DNA from: Flavobacteriales bacterium | GTDB taxonomy: Bacteria > Bacteroidota > Bacteroidia > Flavobacteriales > JABDKJ01 | Reading direction: 5' to 3' | NCBI GenBank assembly: GCA_013002285.1 | Contig: JABDKJ010000076.1 | Location: 1 to 64,000, forward strand | DNA: 64,000 bases | Shown: piece after piece, positions 21,777-31,534 of the stretch | Numbering within the stretch: the stretch's first letter is position 1 | Layout: each line of letters starts with the position of its first letter | The notes under the pieces: generated by a model | Told to the model about the DNA's origin: nothing | The model's database searches: none | What the model saw: the letters and a program-made list of their open reading frames with translations, nothing else | Made by a program: the position numbers and the translations under genes

Positions 21777-22891
21777 TGTTCAAAGAGCTTTTTGACACAT
21801 ATAACTGGAGCCATGTCCATGAACTCATTTACAGCAGAAACGAAAGTCATGTTATAAACGCTATCGAGACAGAATATATGGAATTGAATGACTTTGCTGC
21901 ATTGATCTCACCTGCTGCAGAGAAGTTTATTGAGTCAATGGCAAAAAAAAGCAAAGCACTAACTCAAGAGCGTTTTGGTAAAACTATAAATCTATTTGCC
22001 CCGTTTTACCTTAGTAATGAATGTCAGAACATTTGCACTTATTGTGGATTTAGCCTAAACAATAAGATCAAAAGGAAAACTCTTTCTGACTCAGAGATCA
22101 TCAAGGAATGTGAAGCTCTAAAAGAAATGGGGTTCGAACATATTCTTCTAGTTACAGGGGAGGCCAACAATACTGTTGGTATGGATTATTTTTTAAATGC
22201 TTTAAAATTGATCAAGCCTTACTTCGCAAATATTTCAATGGAAGTGCAACCGTTGACAGAAGAGGAATACGCACTTTTGGGACAAGAAGGAGTGCATAGT
22301 ATATTGGTTTATCAGGAAACGTATAACAGAGATGCCTATAAGGAATTCCATCCCAAAGGAAAAAAGTCAAATTTCCACTATCGTCTTGCTACACCAGATA
22401 GGATAGGTCAGGCAAAAGTCCATAAAGTTGGAATCGGAGCTCTTTTAGGATTGTCAGATTGGCGAGTGGATACATTCTTTACAGCACTCCATCTCAAATA
22501 TTTGGAGAAAAAATATTGGGAGACTAAATATTCTATTTCATTTCCGCGTCTTCGGCCATTTTCTGGTGGAGAAATAGATCCAAAAATGATGACTGATAAA
22601 GATCTGGCACAAGTGATTTGTGCTTACAGAATATTTGATCAAGAAGTCGAACTCTCTCTTTCTACTAGAGAATCAGAAAAATTCAGAAATAATATCATTC
22701 AATTGGGTATTACCAGCATGAGTGCTGGTTCTAAGACCAATCCAGGTGGTTATGCCGTTGAGGAGGCTTCATTAGAACAGTTTGAAATAGATGATAAGCG
22801 TACCCCAGAGCAAGTCCGAACAATGATAGAACAAAACGGAAAAGAAGTAGTCTGGAAGGACTGGGATAAGTCCTATGAAATGATCGCTTAA
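21773..22891 (+). CDS. thiH: 2-iminoacetate synthase ThiH
   Basis: ThiH is the radical-SAM tyrosine lyase that supplies dehydroglycine for thiazole synthesis in anaerobic-type pathways. The cluster motif [11 protein letters not shown] (CxxxCxxC) is at about residue 84. VSFPRLRP-type ([13 protein letters not shown]) and [14 protein letters not shown] follow as in the family. The length of 372 aa is normal. Two ATG codons lie side by side at the start. It is the last plus-strand gene; its stop overlaps the convergent third ThiE/TenI paralogue by four bases, and there is no room for a terminator. Confidence 0.96.
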   Translation: MMFKELFDTYNWSHVHELIYSRNESHVINAIETEYMELNDFAALISPAAEKFIESMAKKSKALTQERFGKTINLFAPFYLSNECQNICTYCGFSLNNKIKRKTLSDSEIIKECEALKEMGFEHILLVTGEANNTVGMDYFLNALKLIKPYFANISMEVQPLTEEEYALLGQEGVHSILVYQETYNRDAYKEFHPKGKKSNFHYRLATPDRIGQAKVHKVGIGALLGLSDWRVDTFFTALHLKYLEKKYWETKYSISFPRLRPFSGGEIDPKMMTDKDLAQVICAYRIFDQEVELSLSTRESEKFRNNIIQLGITSMSAGSKTNPGGYAVEEASLEQFEIDDKRTPEQVRTMIEQNGKEVVWKDWDKSYEMIA

Positions 22892-23547
22892 CTTGCGATC
22901 TTTCTCAATTTCACAAATTCAGGGTCAGACAGCCTTTCAACAATGTTCTTCGCATTCAAGAAATTGCTCATTCGAGTGCCTCTATCATTCCAGATCTGAG
23001 CATTCAAGATAGCTCCCTTAAATCCCATCTTGTGCATCAATTCAAGATTTTCTGCCTTCACTCCTCCGAGCCCATATACATTCAATATGCTGTTCTCCAC
23101 AGACGATTCAATTGCCCTTTGACTAAAAGCAGTGCTTGTTGGATCATCCGAAATAGAATCAAACACAGGATTGAGTATTACCATGTGATAATGCTTTTTT
23201 TCTGCCAATAGATCTGAAAGGTTGTCATAACTTCTGCAGAACATCAATTTTTTCCCAAGAACTTTTGAGGTCAACTTGATCCTGTTCACATATAAAGAGT
23301 TCGACATTTGCCTAGTTGAGAATAGCACGCCTTTGACATTGAACCTAAGTGCCAAACTCTGGTGAGAATGAAGTATGATCCCAGAATGATATTCTTGAGG
23401 GATCTGTTTTATATATCTCTTTAGCTTTTTTCTAGAATAGTGATTTTTCCTGAGATGCAATGTCTCAAGTCCATTCCTGAATAGGGATACGATCGCGGCT
23501 ATTTCACCGTCTATCTTTTTCTTTGATGATACTATTTCCAACTTCAT
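22888..23547 (-). CDS. ThiE/TenI-like paralogue, catalytic residues degenerate
   Basis: The 219-aa protein is a TIM-barrel relative of the gene at 19051-19674. Both share the start (MKLEIVSS / MQLRVITY), an LFxxGLxxLHLRK block, a xPxFxSIS block and a GGxxxEN/EE ... GFKxxxxxxxIW end. This copy lacks both the ThiE signature (LHLRK for QLRxK, no IND) and the putative TenI His (CRSYDNLSD has Tyr there). It may be regulatory or have a new role. Its start overlaps the GGGP synthase gene by 44 bases, so it is co-transcribed with lipid-type genes and not with the thi operon it faces. Confidence 0.75.
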   Translation of the reverse strand: MKLEIVSSKKKIDGEIAAIVSLFRNGLETLHLRKNHYSRKKLKRYIKQIPQEYHSGIILHSHQSLALRFNVKGVLFSTRQMSNSLYVNRIKLTSKVLGKKLMFCRSYDNLSDLLAEKKHYHMVILNPVFDSISDDPTSTAFSQRAIESSVENSILNVYGLGGVKAENLELMHKMGFKGAILNAQIWNDRGTRMSNFLNAKNIVERLSDPEFVKLRKIAS

Positions 23548-24295
23548 GAGAAGAATAACTTTTAGTTAACCTGCCAAATTCTTCTATCCTCCCTGGGTTT
23601 TTTTCAAATATATTACCAATTACGACAATATCTGCGCCCGTGTCAAGTAAACTTTTCAACTGTTTGATGTCTTTAACACCTCCTCCTACTACTATAGGGA
23701 CTGTAATATGTTGTTTAAGCTCGGTGAGCATTCGATCTTCAACGGTGAGTTGCGCTCCGCTGCCACAATCCAAATAAATGAGTTGCATTCCTAATTGCTC
23801 TCCAGCTAAGGCAGTAGAGATCGCAATGTCAGATTTATCTCTTGGAATAGGAATGGTCTGACTGATATATGAAACAGATGTATTACTTCCGCCATCGATC
23901 AACATGTATCCTGTAGGAATGGTTTCCAGACCCAATCGTTTGATCTTTACACTAGCTTTTACATGCTGACCAATTAGGTATTCTGGATTCCTGCCAGATA
24001 TCAAAGAGAGCATCAAAAGGGCATCTGCATTTGCGCTTAACTGAGTGTTGTCACCTGGAAAAAGGATCACAGGCTGAGTAGCAAATTCCTTTACATCTGC
24101 AACAAAAGCATCAAACGCGCTAGAAGTGACCAAACTACCTCCGATAAAAATGAGATCCACAGCATTCAAGTTACAGAGATCAGTAACTTCAATAAGTTTT
24201 TTTGTGTCTTGATAGCTATCAGGATCCAATAGGACCGCCATCATTTTTTCACCTCGCTTTTTCTTGGCTAATATTTTGTTTAGCACACTGTTCAC
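23504..24295 (-). CDS. geranylgeranylglyceryl/heptaprenylglyceryl phosphate synthase-like
   Basis: The 263-aa protein belongs to the PcrB/GGGPS family: TIM-barrel prenyltransferases that attach a polyprenyl chain to sn-glycerol-1-phosphate, the first step to archaeal-type ether lipids. Diagnostic blocks are MMAVLLDPDSY, DLIFIGGSLVTSSAF, PVILFPGDNTQLS, SGRNPEYLIG, PTGYMLIDGGSNTSV, IYLDCGSGAQ and VPIVVGGGVKD. The upstream ATG (24295) is right because the family carries KILAKKKRGEK-like residues before the first strand. It overlaps the PPTase gene by 47 bases. What lipid bacteria make with it is not established for this group as far as I know. Confidence 0.92.
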   Translation of the reverse strand: MNSVLNKILAKKKRGEKMMAVLLDPDSYQDTKKLIEVTDLCNLNAVDLIFIGGSLVTSSAFDAFVADVKEFATQPVILFPGDNTQLSANADALLMLSLISGRNPEYLIGQHVKASVKIKRLGLETIPTGYMLIDGGSNTSVSYISQTIPIPRDKSDIAISTALAGEQLGMQLIYLDCGSGAQLTVEDRMLTELKQHITVPIVVGGGVKDIKQLKSLLDTGADIVVIGNIFEKNPGRIEEFGRLTKSYSSHEVGNSIIKEKDRR

Positions 24296-24932
24296 TTGAA
24301 ATAATGTCTTTTAGGTATACCAAAAAATAGTCGTTAAAAATACGATAAGAAAGATGAAAGGCATCCAGTTCTCCCTCTCTTTTTCGAATGGCTTCGATCT
24401 TTCCTTCATTCTTCAAGTCGAAGGGCAGGGCGGTTACAGAAGTGAACGGCATTTGCGTTGTATAGTATTTGAAGAGTGATTCTTTCACTCCCCAAAGAAG
24501 GTGCAAATATGACATGCGTTCTTCATTTTTGGGCATCCAATTCTTTTCATCTTCAGAACAGAATTTATCCTCAATATTTTGGATCTTCTCAGTGTAATTT
24601 TGAATATCAACTCCTGTCTCAAATTTCTTATTACTTGAAAGTGCAACTTTGTAGCCAGAGTGGCTTAGTGAAATATGCGCAGCATTATCTTTTAGAGAAG
24701 GAACTCCCAGTGGATTATACATAACTTGATTTCTCTTTTTTAACACGGCCCGTAAAAGATTTCTTGCCCCCAGCCACTGTTTTTTACTCCTATCATGGGT
24801 AATAGCTGCCAGCTCCTTTTCTTCTTGTTGATTGAGGATCAGAGGTGTGCGTAATTCTTCGACACTTTCAGTAATATCCCATACTGCGATGTCTAAGTGA
24901 GGATGAACATGGTATATGAATTCTATAGGCAA
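24249..24932 (-). CDS. 4'-phosphopantetheinyl transferase (Sfp-type superfamily)
   Basis: These enzymes move the phosphopantetheine arm of CoA onto a Ser of carrier proteins. The 227-aa length is that of the Sfp class. The Mg-binding motif is TGVDIQNY (GxDI), and the second motif is LHLLWGVKESLFKYY (WxxKES). KKQWLGARNLLRAVL and HISLSHSGYKVAL also match the class. It is first in an overlapping set with the GGGP synthase and the TenI paralogue and is divergent from ahcY. The carrier protein it serves is not in the window. Confidence 0.9.
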   Translation of the reverse strand: MPIEFIYHVHPHLDIAVWDITESVEELRTPLILNQQEEKELAAITHDRSKKQWLGARNLLRAVLKKRNQVMYNPLGVPSLKDNAAHISLSHSGYKVALSSNKKFETGVDIQNYTEKIQNIEDKFCSEDEKNWMPKNEERMSYLHLLWGVKESLFKYYTTQMPFTSVTALPFDLKNEGKIEAIRKREGELDAFHLSYRIFNDYFLVYLKDIISSEQCAKQNISQEKAR

Positions 24933-25021
24933 GCTTGAAATTAATTTTAAACCAAATTAAACATACTTTGTTAAACTGTCGTAATATTAAATAAATAAGC
25001 CTGTTAGAGAGCGAAATTAGC

Positions 25022-25029
25022 TATCTTTG
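25022..25029 (+). promoter_or_regulatory. putative -7 element of the ahcY promoter
   Basis: TATCTTTG fits TAnnTTTG, 18 bases before the chosen ATG. The in-frame TTG at 25027 lies inside this element and so cannot be the start codon if the promoter is real. No good -33 TTG is seen at the right distance. Confidence 0.4.
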
Positions 25030-25047
25030 CAGCCGAAAATTTTTAAG

Positions 25048-26361
25048 ATGAAAACAGAAACAAGCACACTTCCTTATAAGGTAAAAGACATAAGCCTTGC
25101 TGAATGGGGAAGAAAAGAAATTAACCTTGCTGAAGCTGAAATGCCTGGTTTAATGTCTTTAAGAGAAGAGTATAGAGGCAAAAAACCTTTAGAAGGAGCG
25201 CGTATTGCGGGTTGTCTTCACATGACGATCCAAACTGCCGTTCTTATTGAGACTTTAGTTGAACTAGGTGCAGAAGTTACTTGGTCTTCGTGTAATATTT
25301 TCAGTACTCAAGATCATGCCGCTGCCGCTATAGCTGCAGCCGGGATCCCGGTATACGCATGGAAAGGAATGACTGAAGAGGAGTTTGATTGGTGCATAGA
25401 GCAAACGATATTTTTTGGAAGTCAGGATAAACCATTGAACTTAATTTTGGATGATGGTGGAGACCTTACAAACATGGTTTTAGATAAGTATCCAGAATTG
25501 GTCAAAGGTATAAAGGGGCTTTCAGAAGAGACAACTACAGGTGTGCATAGACTTTATGATCGTGAAAAAGATGGTAAACTACCTATGCCTGCGATCAATG
25601 TCAATGATTCTGTGACCAAGTCTAAATTCGATAACAAGTATGGTTGCAAAGAATCTTTGGTAGATGCGATCAGAAGAGCAACAGACATTATGATGGCTGG
25701 AAAAGTTGCAGTTGTGGCTGGTTATGGAGATGTAGGAAAAGGTAGCGCTGCATCATTGCAAGGAGCAGGAGCAAGAGTGATAGTCACGGAGATAGACCCT
25801 ATTTGTGCTTTACAAGCAGCTATGGATGGTTTTGAAGTGAAGAAAATGGAAGATGCAATTCCGGAGTGCGATATAGTTGTCACTGCTACTGGAAACTGTG
25901 ACATCATTGATGCGAAGCATTTTAAATTAATGAAAGACAAAACCATTGTCTGTAATATCGGTCACTTCGACAATGAAATAAACGTTGCTTGGTTGAATGA
26001 CAATTATGGGAACACGAAAGACGAGATCAAGCCACAAGTAGATAAGTATACGATCGATGGTAAGGACATCGTTCTTTTGGCAGAAGGTAGGTTGGTAAAC
26101 CTTGGTTGCGCTACAGGACATCCATCGTTTGTGATGTCTAACTCTTTCACAAACCAAACGCTAGCCCAATTGGAACTTTGGAATAATAGCGATGCATACG
26201 AGAATAAAGTATACACTCTTCCAAAACATCTTGATGAGAAAGTAGCGAGACTGCATTTAGCTAAGATCGGAGTAGACTTGGAGGTGCTGAATGATAAGCA
26301 ATCTGAATATGTAAGCATTCCTAAAGAAGGGCCTTATAAGCCGGATACATATAGATACTAA
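25048..26361 (+). CDS. ahcY: adenosylhomocysteinase
   Basis: AhcY hydrolyses S-adenosylhomocysteine to adenosine and homocysteine, clearing the inhibitor made by all methyltransferases. The 437-aa sequence has [19 protein letters not shown] in part ([14 protein letters not shown]), [16 protein letters not shown], the NAD-binding [12 protein letters not shown] and the C-terminal YKPDTYRY. The frame is open from a TTG at 25027, but the ATG at 25048 matches the family start and lies after the -7 element. It is a monocistronic unit, ended by the hairpin at 26381. Confidence 0.98.
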   Translation: MKTETSTLPYKVKDISLAEWGRKEINLAEAEMPGLMSLREEYRGKKPLEGARIAGCLHMTIQTAVLIETLVELGAEVTWSSCNIFSTQDHAAAAIAAAGIPVYAWKGMTEEEFDWCIEQTIFFGSQDKPLNLILDDGGDLTNMVLDKYPELVKGIKGLSEETTTGVHRLYDREKDGKLPMPAINVNDSVTKSKFDNKYGCKESLVDAIRRATDIMMAGKVAVVAGYGDVGKGSAASLQGAGARVIVTEIDPICALQAAMDGFEVKKMEDAIPECDIVVTATGNCDIIDAKHFKLMKDKTIVCNIGHFDNEINVAWLNDNYGNTKDEIKPQVDKYTIDGKDIVLLAEGRLVNLGCATGHPSFVMSNSFTNQTLAQLELWNNSDAYENKVYTLPKHLDEKVARLHLAKIGVDLEVLNDKQSEYVSIPKEGPYKPDTYRY

Positions 26362-26380
26362 GATCTAGAATGATCTTCAT

Positions 26381-26417
26381 AAAAAAAGCCTGAAGCAATG
26401 CTCCAGGCTTTTTTTAT
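26381..26417. terminator. bidirectional terminator between ahcY and sppA
   Basis: A-run, AGCCTG(A)AGC, short loop, GCTCCAGGCT, T-run: a hairpin (AAAGCCTG / CAGGCTTT) flanked by A and T tracts, so it can act for both convergent genes. Confidence 0.88.
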
Positions 26418-26439
26418 GTATATGTTAGACTAGAAATCT

Positions 26440-28233
26440 CTATTTAATATTGATCTCAAATGGCATCCTCATTTGGACTCCTCTGATCTTAGAGATCTTT
26501 TTTACTTCCTTTATCTTCTGATAAAGTTCGAATTGCTCTTCACCCAATTCATTTTTCAAGACACTTTCTATTGTAGCCGTAGCCCCAAATTCCTCTAGGA
26601 ATTTTTGGAATGGGTCTTCCTGCTTAGGATACTCCTTTACACGATATTCTTCTAAGCCTGCTTGTTCAGCGGCATAATTCATAGCTTTTTCAAGGCCACC
26701 GATCTCATCAACCAATCCAAGTCCCAATGCCTGCGTACCGGTCCATACTCTTCCTTGACCTATCTCATTCGCAACTGTAAGGCTGTCAAGACCTCTGCCA
26801 TCTGCAACTAATCCAGCGAAAGTGCCATAAACATCATCGATCATGTCTTGAAGTAGAGCTTCTTCCTCTGGTTTAAAAGGTCTCGTACCCGTGTAGAAAT
26901 CAGCCATTTTATTGGTCTTCACGGTATCTGTTGTAAGACCTAACTTGTCGTTCAACATCTCCTGCACATTTGGCACTAAGCCAAATGCTCCTATACTCCC
27001 AGTGATCGTATTCTCGGATGCGAATATTCTGTCCGCATTACATGAAATGTAGTATCCGCCCGAAGCAGCCAAATTACCCATTGACACAACAAGCGGCTTT
27101 ACACCTTTCGTTAATGACATTTCTCTAAGAATCACATCACTGGCTAGCGCGCTTCCTCCGGGGCTATTTACCCTTAAGACAATTGCTTGGATCGAAGAAT
27201 CTTTTCTTGCCCTTCTAATACCTCTTGCAATACGTTCAGAGCCGATGGTAGCATCGTCACCTTCACCACTTTCTATTGCACCTACAGCGTATACAACAGC
27301 GATCTTTTCACGCTTAGACCATCCTTTTTCTCCTTTGGATCTCTTTGTGTATTTTGAAAGGTTTACAAATGGGATCTTGTCATCAGCATCAAGGCCCAAT
27401 TTCTCTTTGATCATATCGATCACTTGGTCTTCATACCAAAGGCCATCAACCAATTTATACTTTAATGCGTCATCAGGTGATGTGGCCAACATGCCATCAG
27501 CGATCCTATTAAGTTCTTCAATGGAAATGTTCCTTCCCTTGGAAATATTCTTCAGCATATCACCCCAAATACCATCAACAAGTAACTTCATTTGCTCTCG
27601 ATTGGCATCGCTCATCTTATCCAAAGTAAATGGCTCTACCGCACTCTTATATGTGTTGTTCTTAGGTCTGATAACTTGAAATTCAACACCAGCCTTTTCA
27701 AAAAAGCCTTTCATGAACAACAATTCAGAGAAAAGACCTTTGAATTCCATTGCTCCTTCAGGATATAAGAAAATGCTATCTGAAACAGTCGCCATATGGT
27801 AAGCACCCTGGCTCATAGATTCTGAATAAGTATAGATCCATTTGCCTGTCTCTTTGAACTCAACGAGTTTATCTCTGATCTCTTCCGCAGTAGTTCCTCC
27901 ACCTGGCATAGAAACGATCTCCATATAGATCCCCTCGATATTGTCATCATTCTTTGCACGTTCTATTTGTTCAAGAATATTATTGAGGCCATCACTCTTT
28001 TCAGAACCAAATCCACTTCCGCTAAAATTGAAGTCGTTCTTTGAATCTCTGTCTGTAATTGACCTGTCAAATTCCAACAATAGTACAGAGCCATCGGAAA
28101 TGCCTTTGTCATCATCTCCACCTCCGAAAATATTGCCGATCATTCCTATTATAAGGAACACCAAAGCTATCGCTACTAAGAATAGACCTGAACCCAAACA
28201 AGAAGCGAATACATATTTGAAAAATCCTTTCAT
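26440..28233 (-). CDS. sppA: signal peptide peptidase SppA (67-kDa type)
   Basis: SppA is a membrane-bound serine protease that degrades cleaved signal peptides. The 597-aa protein has an N-terminal membrane anchor (SGLFLVAIALVFLIIGMIG) and two ClpP-like repeats, as in the E. coli long form. The catalytic Ser is in the C-terminal repeat (MGNLAASGGYYIS). The Lys is expected in the N-terminal repeat at IRPKNNTYKSAVEPF. FASENTITGSIG and GRVWTGTQALGLGLVDEIGG, shown in part (WTGTQALGLGLVDE), are standard. It is divergent from folK. Confidence 0.95.
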   Translation of the reverse strand: MKGFFKYVFASCLGSGLFLVAIALVFLIIGMIGNIFGGGDDDKGISDGSVLLLEFDRSITDRDSKNDFNFSGSGFGSEKSDGLNNILEQIERAKNDDNIEGIYMEIVSMPGGGTTAEEIRDKLVEFKETGKWIYTYSESMSQGAYHMATVSDSIFLYPEGAMEFKGLFSELLFMKGFFEKAGVEFQVIRPKNNTYKSAVEPFTLDKMSDANREQMKLLVDGIWGDMLKNISKGRNISIEELNRIADGMLATSPDDALKYKLVDGLWYEDQVIDMIKEKLGLDADDKIPFVNLSKYTKRSKGEKGWSKREKIAVVYAVGAIESGEGDDATIGSERIARGIRRARKDSSIQAIVLRVNSPGGSALASDVILREMSLTKGVKPLVVSMGNLAASGGYYISCNADRIFASENTITGSIGAFGLVPNVQEMLNDKLGLTTDTVKTNKMADFYTGTRPFKPEEEALLQDMIDDVYGTFAGLVADGRGLDSLTVANEIGQGRVWTGTQALGLGLVDEIGGLEKAMNYAAEQAGLEEYRVKEYPKQEDPFQKFLEEFGATATIESVLKNELGEEQFELYQKIKEVKKISKIRGVQMRMPFEINIK

Positions 28234-28344
28234 TTTTAATTATTTAATTGCGCATGCTTTTGCATGGTCTAAAGTATGAATTGTCACATGCATAAAATAA
28301 GCGAAATACACTAATGGTAACTTATTAGGACAAGCGGAAACGAA

Positions 28345-28845
28345 TTGAAAAAAGGGAATAGTAATAGGGTATTCTTGGGATTGGGAAGTGATCTGGGCAA
28401 CAGAATGGAACATCTGAATAAAGCTTGTATGGAGTTGGAGAAATTTGGTGCGATCAAAAAAAGGTCATCCATTTATGAATCGGAAGCAATGGGATTTATA
28501 TCAGGGCATAGTTTTTTGAATATGGCAGTAGAATATCAAACGGATCTGGAACCAAATGCTTTATTAAATAATTGCAAGAAGATCGAAAAGAGTCAATTGC
28601 GTATTGAAAGTAAAGAAGGTTATAAAGATCGCACGCTAGATATTGACATTCTTTTTTTCAATGACGAGGTGTTCCATGATCAGAGCATCACAATTCCTCA
28701 TATAGGTATACCTGAACGATCATTTGTTATGACACCACTTATGGAATTAGCTCCAAACTTTTTACACCCTACAGAACAAAAAACTATTGCTGAATTATAT
28801 CTAAATTGTGCCAAGCTCAATTACCTAAGTCTTTATCATCCTTGA
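28345..28845 (+). CDS. folK: 2-amino-4-hydroxy-6-hydroxymethyldihydropteridine pyrophosphokinase
   Basis: FolK transfers pyrophosphate from ATP to hydroxymethyldihydropterin in folate synthesis. The 166-aa protein has VFLGLGSDLGNRMEHL at the start, SFLNMAVEY in the middle and the signature DRTLDIDILFF, with HPHI-like IPHIGIPERSFV after it. The start is a TTG; no better upstream codon is seen. The stop is shared with the TTG start of the kinase gene (TTGA). Confidence 0.94.
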   Translation: MKKGNSNRVFLGLGSDLGNRMEHLNKACMELEKFGAIKKRSSIYESEAMGFISGHSFLNMAVEYQTDLEPNALLNNCKKIEKSQLRIESKEGYKDRTLDIDILFFNDEVFHDQSITIPHIGIPERSFVMTPLMELAPNFLHPTEQKTIAELYLNCAKLNYLSLYHP

Positions 28846-29495
28846 AATATAATTACATAGCTATAGAAGGCAATATTGGCGCTGGAAAGACGACTTTGAC
28901 AAACATGCTTTGCAAGAGTTTTTCTGCCCGTGTTTTGCACGAGGAATTTGAAGACAATCCGTTCTTGGCAAAGTTTTATGAAGATAGAGAACGTTATGGC
29001 TTTCAGGTAGAGCTTTCTTTTCTAGCAGATCGATATAAACAATTGGGTAAAATGGAGGCTGGACCCAACCTATTTCAAGAAAAGATCATTGCTGATTTTG
29101 CATTGTTCAAGTCGCTAGTATTTGCACAACATAATTTAACTGGAGATGAATATTTGCTTTTCAAGAACCTTTTTCAGATCATGTTTGCTAATCTTCCCAA
29201 GCCAGAACTGGTCATTTACTTGCATTTGAACATTGAAAAACTCTTTCGGAATATTGCCATTCGCGGACGCAGCTTCGAGAAAACGATCAATTCAGATTAC
29301 TTGATCAATGTTCAAAATTCATACATGGCGTTCTTAAAGTCACAGCGCGATTTTCCGGTTGTCATACTAGATATTTCTGAACTAGACTTCATAAATAATG
29401 AGCAGCATTATCAGCAAATAAAAGATCTCTTTGAGCAGGATTGGAAACCTGGCTTGAATTTTACTCAGGAAAACCTCTCATTATCAATGATCTAG
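28842..29495 (+). CDS. deoxynucleoside kinase (dNK/DCK-type)
   Basis: The protein phosphorylates deoxynucleosides for dNTP salvage. It has the P-loop EGNIGAGKTTL at its very start, the DRY-like ADRYKQ and a lid/base region with GRSFEKTINSDYL. The frame is open from a TTG at 28806. I chose the TTG at 28842 because it forms a TTGA overlap with the folK stop and gives MKYNYIAIEGNIG, the normal distance to the P-loop (217 aa). Substrate preference (dA, dG or other) cannot be fixed by eye. The folK-dNK order is, as I recall, common in Bacteroidota. Confidence 0.92.
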   Translation: MKYNYIAIEGNIGAGKTTLTNMLCKSFSARVLHEEFEDNPFLAKFYEDRERYGFQVELSFLADRYKQLGKMEAGPNLFQEKIIADFALFKSLVFAQHNLTGDEYLLFKNLFQIMFANLPKPELVIYLHLNIEKLFRNIAIRGRSFEKTINSDYLINVQNSYMAFLKSQRDFPVVILDISELDFINNEQHYQQIKDLFEQDWKPGLNFTQENLSLSMI

Positions 29496-29516
29496 AATTG
29501 CAGATCTACTTTTTTT
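29489..29516 (+). terminator. weak terminator after the deoxynucleoside kinase gene
   Basis: GATCT / AGATC with an eight-base loop overlaps the kinase stop and is followed by TACTTTTTTT. The five-base stem is short, so the call is tentative. Confidence 0.35.
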
Positions 29517-29579
29517 ATTCAAAAAACTATAATTATCATTGCACCTTAATATATAGTTAGAGCATTAATTACAACAAAA

Positions 29580-31259
29580 ATGAAATTCAATTCACTAAAA
29601 TTCACGGCATTAATGATCCTTTTCGTAGGGATGTTCTCTAGTTGCACATTGTTCGAAGATGTAGCTTATGAGATCACACCGAATCCATTAGAAGTACATG
29701 GAGATATGGTTGCATTAAATGCTAAAGCGACAATTGCAGAAAAGAAAATGCATAAGAACGCAATAGTTGAGATCACACCTGTATTGAGATATGAGGGCGG
29801 TGAAACTCCTTTTAAAACAATTACGGTCCAGGGAGAGAACGCTGCTGGAAATGGTATAGTAATAAACAGTAAAACAGGTGGTTCATTCGACTATGCAGAC
29901 GAGATCCCATTCACTCCGGAAATGATTAAGTCTGAAGTGTTCTTAAAAGTGAAAGCTGGTAAAGGAGCTCCGGACAAAGAATTGGATGAAGTTAAAATAG
30001 CGGATGGTGTTGTTGCAACTCCATATTTGGTTCAGTCTGATGATACTCCTATAGCTTCAAAAGATAATTTCGAAAGGATCACAAAGCACGATGTAAAAGC
30101 GGAGATAAATTTCCTTGTGAATCAGGCTAGAGTAAGAAGATCTGAAATGAGCCAAGAAGATATCAAAGCATTGGAGACATTTTTCTCTGATGTTGCTGAA
30201 AATCCGAGATGGGATATAAAGCAGATCTTGAATAGTGCCTTTGCTTCTCCGGAAGGAGAGATAGCCAAAAATGATGCACTTGCCAATAAAAGAGCTGATG
30301 CAGGTGTTGCTACAGTTCAGAAATTAATGAAAAAAGCTGGTCTTACTGGCGATGCTCAAGTGAATAGCCAAGGAAAAGGCGAAGACTGGGAAGGTTTCAA
30401 ACAAGCGATGATGGCCAGTGATATTGCAGACAAGGATATGATCATCAGGATATTGGAAAACGAAAAAGACCTAGACCAAAGAGAACGTGAGATCAGAAAT
30501 CTTACGGCAACATATCGAGAGATCAAGAAAGAAGTACTTCCTGATCTTAGAAGAACTGCTCCTGTTGTGAATTATGAGATCACTGGCTATTCAGATGATG
30601 AATTAAAGAAATTGGCTACTTCAGAGCCTGGGACTTTGAATGTAGAAGAACTTTTGAAAGCAGGAACTTTAATTGAGGATCTTGATACTAAATTGGCCAT
30701 ATATTCTGCGGCTAGAAAAGGTTTTCCAGACGATGCTAGAACATGGAACAATGAAGGTTATGTTCTAATGTTGCAGAACAAGATGACAGAGGCAGCTTCT
30801 GCATTTGCAAAAGCAGACGAGCTATCTCCAAGTCCTGAGGTTACGAATAATATGGCCATAGGGACCAGGTTAAAAGGAGATAGAGAGCAAGCATACAAAA
30901 TGTTCAAAGATGCCGTAGCTGCAGGCCCTGAGGTTAAGCACAATATGGCGATAATTGAGATCCAGAATGGAGATTATGCAGATGCTGCAAGAAATCTTTC
31001 AGGAGTAAATAGTGTGAATGCTGCTCTTGCAAATGTCCTGAATGGTGATGCTAGTGGAGCAATGTCAATATTGAATGACGCTGCTGATGGAGACTCTGCT
31101 GTTGGAGATTATTTAAGAGCGATCATATCTGCAAGGACAGGAAATTCTGCTGCTATTGCTGGCCACTTAAAAAGCGCAATTGATAAAGACTCAAGTTTGA
31201 AAGATAGAGCAATGAAAGATGCTGAATTCTTGAAATTCATGGACGTTCTTGGATTCTAA
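29580..31259 (+). CDS. lipoprotein with TPR-like repeats
   Basis: The 559-aa product has a lipobox (LFVGMFSSC), so it is a lipid-anchored envelope protein. Residues of about 20-140 look beta-rich. A middle segment (KNDALANKRADAGVATVQKLM) resembles the OmpA-family peptidoglycan-binding helix pattern, although the full domain is not evident. The C-terminal third has TPR-like helices (ARTWNNEGYVLMLQNKMTEA, ASAFAKADELSPSPEV). I know relatives only as uncharacterised Flavobacteriia lipoproteins. It is monocistronic and closed by a strong terminator. Confidence 0.7.
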   Translation: MKFNSLKFTALMILFVGMFSSCTLFEDVAYEITPNPLEVHGDMVALNAKATIAEKKMHKNAIVEITPVLRYEGGETPFKTITVQGENAAGNGIVINSKTGGSFDYADEIPFTPEMIKSEVFLKVKAGKGAPDKELDEVKIADGVVATPYLVQSDDTPIASKDNFERITKHDVKAEINFLVNQARVRRSEMSQEDIKALETFFSDVAENPRWDIKQILNSAFASPEGEIAKNDALANKRADAGVATVQKLMKKAGLTGDAQVNSQGKGEDWEGFKQAMMASDIADKDMIIRILENEKDLDQREREIRNLTATYREIKKEVLPDLRRTAPVVNYEITGYSDDELKKLATSEPGTLNVEELLKAGTLIEDLDTKLAIYSAARKGFPDDARTWNNEGYVLMLQNKMTEAASAFAKADELSPSPEVTNNMAIGTRLKGDREQAYKMFKDAVAAGPEVKHNMAIIEIQNGDYADAARNLSGVNSVNAALANVLNGDASGAMSILNDAADGDSAVGDYLRAIISARTGNSAAIAGHLKSAIDKDSSLKDRAMKDAEFLKFMDVLGF

Positions 31260-31280
31260 AATAAAAAGACATTATTTGAA

Positions 31281-31311
31281 AAAAGTCTCGCTCTTGCGGG
31301 ACTTTTTTTTT
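31281..31311 (+). terminator. terminator after the TPR lipoprotein gene
   Basis: AAAAGTCTCGC TCTT GCGGGACTTTT followed by more T forms a strong hairpin plus U-run. From here to 31534 (about 220 bases) I see no gene or clear control site. Confidence 0.9.
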
Positions 31312-31534
31312 GACCCAAATTTTGTAGCTGTAACTATTCTTAGACCCTGTTCGTCAAATTCTTGTGAGATCTTTTGAAAGGTATATTAAACCATTCGAGA
31401 TCTGCTTTGTCAAAAGGAGGAATGCTATTAAGAATGGATGGCTTAAATATTCAAAAGGATCATCACTGAAAATGGGACGTTCTTTTTAACTTCAACACAC
31501 AACACGTCTTTATTGCAGAACAAATATCTAACAC

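Noticed and set aside
28252..28266. CATGC TTTT GCATG palindrome between sppA and folK
   Set aside because: The stem is only five bases with no U-run and no clear promoter nearby, so it may be chance.
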